A DNA stretch of 64,000 nt from Sva-07 sp963741755 (GTDB lineage: Bacteria; Actinomycetota; Acidimicrobiia; Acidimicrobiales; Ilumatobacteraceae), in NCBI GenBank assembly GCA_963741755.1, contig CAVUJG010000018.1, positions 62,001 to 126,000 on the forward strand, in the 5' to 3' direction. The notes beneath the pieces were generated by a model. It did no database searches and was not told the origin of the DNA. It saw nothing but the letters and a program-made list of their open reading frames with translations. The position numbers and the translations under genes were made by a program. Shown here in pieces: positions 60,620 through 64,000 of this stretch; the first letter of the stretch is position 1; the number at the start of each line of letters is the position of its first letter.

Positions 60620-61625
60620 TCACTTCATTGCGCCGCAGACGGTCTCCACCATCAGACGAGCAACGATGTACGGGTCGATGTTCGCGTTCGGGCGACGGTC
60701 CTCGAGGTAGCCCTTGCGGTCGACGGCGACCTGCCACGGGATGCGGATCGAGGCGCCGCGGTCGGACACGCCGTAGCTGAACTGGTCGTAGCGCTGCGTC
60801 TCGTGAGCGCCGGTCAGGCGGTCGGCGATGCCCTGGCCGTAGTTCTCGATGTGCAGCGCCGCCTTCTCGCCGAGCGCCTTGCAGGCGGCTTCGATGTACT
60901 TGTAGCCACCCTCCTCCCGCATTTCGATCGTCGAGAAGTTGGTGTGCGCACCGGCCCCGTTCCAGTCGCCCTTGGCGGGCTTGGCGTCGAGCGTGGCGGC
61001 GATGCCGTAGTCCTCACCGATCCGGTAGAGCAGCCAACGGGCGATCCACAGTTGGTCGGCGACTTCGAGCAGGCCGACGGGGCCGACCTGGAACTCCCAC
61101 TGACCGGGCATGACCTCGGCGTTGATACCCGAGATCGACAGGCCAGCGGCAAGACACGCCTCGAGGTGGTCTTCCACCAGCGGGCGACCGTGGATCTCGT
61201 CCTCGCCGACACCGCAGTAGTAGCCACCCTGCGGTTCGGGGTAGCCGGCCGGCGGGAAGCCGTAGGGTCGGCCTTCCTTCATCAGCGTGAATTCCTGCTC
61301 GATGCCGAACATCGGCTCGTGCTTCTTGTACTTCTTGGCCGTCTTGGCCGCAGCTGCGCGGCATGTTGGTCGGGTGCGGCTTGCCGTCGACCAGCATCAC
61401 CTCGCACATGACGAGCACGTCGTCGCCGCCGCGGATCGGGTCCGGGTAGCTGGCGACGGGCTTGAGCACGCAGTCGCTCTTGTCGCCAGTGGCCTGGTTG
61501 GTGCTGGAGCCGTCGAAGCCCCAGAGCGGCAGCTCAGCGCCGTCTTCCAGGATCTTCGTCTTGGAACGCAACTTGGATGTCGGCATCGTGCCGTCGATCC
61601 AGATGTATTCGGCCTTGTAAACCAC
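60620..61625 (-). CDS. glnII: glutamine synthetase type II, eukaryotic type (frameshifted)
   Basis: The GSII start YKAEYIWIDG..PTSKLRSKTKI and WGFDGSSTNQATGDKSDC are in one frame. After a one-base shift near 61352-61368 come FGIEQEFTLM, NAEVMPGQWEFQVGP, GDWNGAGAHTNFST and IRIPWQVA in the second. The product of about 335 codons is the normal GSII length. GTG 61625 has TGAGGA 5 nt upstream. GSII beside GSI and GlnR is a common actinobacterial arrangement. Confidence 0.92.
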
Positions 61626-61874
61626 AGTTGTCCTCAATTCCGTCCCCGAAGTCCGGGGTGATGATTAGGGGTGCAGGCGAATCAACCTAGGGCGTCCGCC
61701 AATGGCGAGCGGAATCCTCGCAGCGGCCAGTTGCCGACCGATTGCTCGATCATGAACGGCGTGTGAACAGGGGTGACCCGTTCAGTCGGCCAAGGTGGCA
61801 AACGCTCGGACCTGGGTAGGTCTGCATCCCTGACGTGATCGCCGTACTGAGATCGACGAACATCACCGGCTCGC

Positions 61875-64000
61875 TCAGCGTCCGACGATGGCGTACGTCT
61901 CGAGGTCGGGGTCGGCCTCGATCTGGGCGTCGGTGTAGGCGACCTGGCGCCACTGCTTCTCGCTGAATTCGAAGGTCTGTGCGTCGAACAGCGGCGACGT
62001 GCGATCACCGGTCTGGCCGTAGACGAGGAGCGCCCACGCTTCGACCTCGTCGCCGGTGAAGTCGACGGTCATCACGAAGCTGGTGCCGTAGTTGATCCGG
62101 TACCCCTCGCCTCGCAGCGAGCTGCCGATGGCGACTGCCTCACCCCGCTGTGGTGCCGGTTCGCTCGACGATGAACTTCCGCGCCACGTCACGATGTTGG
62201 TGACGCCGTCGTCGCTCGTGCCGCCGTGGATCGAGATGCGAGTTTCGGAACGCTCGGTGAACTGCGACGCACCCAGCGTGGTGTCGAGAGCGAAGCCGGC
62301 CTTGGTGATGGTCTGGACTGCACGCGCCATCGATTGCAGCAGGGGGGCGGTGTCGGCAGCCGGAACCGACGGTGTGAGCGTCGGACGCATCGGATCGAAC
62401 GCATCGTCGAAGAGCGGCCCGGTGTTCTCGAACGCAGCATCGTCGAATCGGCCCATCGTTTCGCGCCAGATCATCGGACCGGACCGGTCGAGGTCGTAGA
62501 CGCCGTCCCAGCCCGCGAGCACGTTGCACGCCGCGGTGAGGTCAACCGACGCCGCAGGCAGGCTGATCGTGCCGTCGGTGGCGAGCAGTTCGGGCACCTC
62601 GACGATCGGCGTGGCCCGACATGCGGCGACGGCAGCCGCGCGCAGCAACACTGCGGTGCGGCCAGAGTTCTCGAATGCAGCGGTCTTGACCTCGTCGGCG
62701 TCGAACAACCCGTCGGGCCCGGCGAGCCCGGCCGCATTCGTGGCGCCGAGGACCGCTGTGTTCTGCCGGGTGCGCATCGACACTGGCGTGCCCTGTTCGC
62801 CGTGCATGATCGAGTACGGACCGGTCAGCGTGAACTCGGCGCTGGGTACCCAGAAGCTGTCGTTTGCATTGAACACGTAGTCGTTGCGTTGCACCATCGG
62901 CATCTCGGAGAACGGCACCAGACCCGGGTCACGAGCACCTTCGACGACCTCCCACTGGAAGCGACTGTCGGAACCGTCGAGCAGGACGAACCCCTGGTCG
63001 TAGGCGAGTTGGGTGAGCGGATCGGTGAACAGCTTGTCGAAGTACACCTGCTCTGCTTCGGTGCCGAGGTTCGGTGTGGCCGAGGTGTCGCCGTACCAGG
63101 TGGTGCCGTCGTCGCCGACGGCCACCGTGTTGAACAGCGGAACGCCCTGGTACTCCGCCGTGAGCGCCTGGAGGTCGGCGATGCTCTGGATCAGTGGCAT
63201 CCGGGCGTACTGCTCGATCGACTCGTTGTTGTTGATGTTCGCGTCGCGATAGGTGAACACGTTCGTGTCGGTCCAACCGATGCCGGGGAAGTCGATGATC
63301 GGGCCGTACTCGCTGCGCCACAGCGTGCGCGTCTCGGTGTCGACGGTGCCATCGGGACGCAGGATGTCGATCGCCACGTCGGTCGACGTCATCGGGACCG
63401 ACTGCCCGTCGAGGAGGTACGACGTCGGTGTCGCAGGATCGAGTGTCAGGTTGTAGCCGGTCATCCGCTTGCCGGCCGACACCGTGTGGGTCCAGGCCAC
63501 ACCATCGGTGAAGCCGATGCCGACGCCGGGCAACCCGAGCAACTGAGCGCCGTAGACGTCCACCTCGCCCGGCACGGTGAGTTGGACCTCGGCGAAGCGC
63601 AGCTCGCCCTCCCACGGGAAGTGCGGGTTGGCCAACAACACACCGCCGTCGTTGCCGGCCACGCGCTCCTTGCCGATCGCCCACCCGTTGCTGGCCAGGC
63701 CGGCGTCGTCGACGAGTCCGAGATCGGCCGCCGCGAACTCGGCGAGATCGAATCGATCGGCAGCGGCGCCTCGTCGTCCGCGGACTCCAACCGGTTCGAC
63801 CGTCGGCGGTTGCGCCGTGCCGATGTAGTCGACGATCGCCCCGCTGCTCGCTTGGAGCGTGACCGAGCGGGCGTAGGCGTAGACCTCGACCGGTGTGATG
63901 GGGCGAACCCAATCGGCTCCTGCACACCATCCGCTCAACCTCTTGCCACCGACGTCGGCGAGCTGGTCGTTCCACCCTGCGGTGAACGCCTCGAACTGCT
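61875..64000 (-). CDS. penicillin acylase family protein (S45, PvdQ/QuiP-like), N-terminus outside the window
   Basis: Open to the right edge; about 707 residues are seen. The N-terminal nucleophile of the beta chain is the Ser in LASNGWAIGKER, followed by GGVLLANPHFPWEG, both diagnostic of acyl-homoserine-lactone acylase-like S45 enzymes. FNTVAVGDDGTTWYGD follows, and later IHGGTSDDGVTNIV and the C-terminal YGQTGDRTSPLFDAQ match the family's GQSGNP-type end. It is self-cleaving and exported. Substrates may be acyl-lactones or other acyl amides. Confidence 0.88.
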   Translation of the reverse strand, partial: QFEAFTAGWNDQLADVGGKRLSGWCAGADWVRPITPVEVYAYARSVTLQASSGAIVDYIGTAQPPTVEPVGVRGRRGAAADRFDLAEFAAADLGLVDDAGLASNGWAIGKERVAGNDGGVLLANPHFPWEGELRFAEVQLTVPGEVDVYGAQLLGLPGVGIGFTDGVAWTHTVSAGKRMTGYNLTLDPATPTSYLLDGQSVPMTSTDVAIDILRPDGTVDTETRTLWRSEYGPIIDFPGIGWTDTNVFTYRDANINNNESIEQYARMPLIQSIADLQALTAEYQGVPLFNTVAVGDDGTTWYGDTSATPNLGTEAEQVYFDKLFTDPLTQLAYDQGFVLLDGSDSRFQWEVVEGARDPGLVPFSEMPMVQRNDYVFNANDSFWVPSAEFTLTGPYSIMHGEQGTPVSMRTRQNTAVLGATNAAGLAGPDGLFDADEVKTAAFENSGRTAVLLRAAAVAACRATPIVEVPELLATDGTISLPAASVDLTAACNVLAGWDGVYDLDRSGPMIWRETMGRFDDAAFENTGPLFDDAFDPMRPTLTPSVPAADTAPLLQSMARAVQTITKAGFALDTTLGASQFTERSETRISIHGGTSDDGVTNIVTWRGSSSSSEPAPQRGEAVAIGSSLRGEGYRINYGTSFVMTVDFTGDEVEAWALLVYGQTGDRTSPLFDAQTFEFSEKQWRQVAYTDAQIEADPDLETYAIVGR

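Noticed and set aside
61350..61370. glnII as a pseudogene
   Set aside because: Both halves retain all GSII motifs without stops or decay. One indel restores a normal-length enzyme.

Overview
The window is high-GC DNA from what is most likely an actinobacterium of the Acidimicrobiia (Ilumatobacter-like). This is inferred from the gene set: a WhiB factor, clpS beside a DUF2017 gene, a CtaC with a fused cytochrome c domain, a GlnR-like regulator next to glnA and a eukaryotic-type glutamine synthetase, Tad and type IV pilus loci, and many leaderless starts placed 6-9 nt after a TANNNT box. No taxonomic marker was searched, so the lineage is an inference.

Layout. 0-7.1 kb: end of an alpha/beta hydrolase, tRNA-Ser(CGA), a SulP transporter with a small membrane partner, a Roadblock / Ras-like GTPase / DUF4388-like triad, tRNA adenosine deaminase, tRNA-Ser(GGA), SRP RNA and a 5'-3' exonuclease. 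7.2-15.5 kb: a type IV pilus locus (coiled-coil protein, PilB, PilC, PilD, PilT, a DUF429 protein, a second coiled-coil protein, a prepilin). 15.9-16.5 kb: a TlpA-like lipoprotein with an in-frame UGA exactly where the first Cys of its CXXC motif should be. 16.7-26.8 kb: a leftward Tad (Flp) pilus operon ending in a large LysM/BTAD-like membrane protein. 27.2-37.8 kb: DUF2017, clpS, then the cytochrome c oxidase cluster ctaB - COX1-like - COX3-like - novel membrane protein - ctaC - ctaD - ctaE - ctaF - ctaG. 37.9-50.1 kb: serS, pdxH, a two-component system, a poly-gamma-glutamate hydrolase-like gene, orn, a quinone oxidoreductase, a glycosyltransferase, a small unknown protein, whiB, a TlpA/CcdA redox pair, a CoA-transferase and a NUDIX hydrolase. 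50.4-64 kb: an Fe-S module (mrp, SufR-like regulator, IscA-type carrier), a thioredoxin-like lipoprotein, ridA, tag, a PLP decarboxylase, an 8-oxoguanine-deaminase-type amidohydrolase, an SGNH lipoprotein, glnR-glnA, glnII and an N-terminally cut penicillin-acylase-family enzyme.

Working together. Two separate surface pilus machines lie within 20 kb. The Roadblock/GTPase pair just upstream could be an MglAB-like control module for the type IV pilus. The respiratory cluster encodes a normal caa3-type oxidase plus a paralogous subunit I that has lost all six metal-ligand histidines, a short subunit III-like protein and a novel membrane protein; this is a candidate non-catalytic oxidase-like complex. 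Redox maturation is covered by a CcdA/TlpA pair and the UGA-containing TlpA-like protein.

Cautions. At least a dozen genes, including conserved ones (pilB, ctaC, whiB, glnII), are split by one-base frameshifts, most simply explained by indel errors in the assembly. I annotate these as single genes. A 38-bp palindromic repeat occurs 12 times, always between genes.
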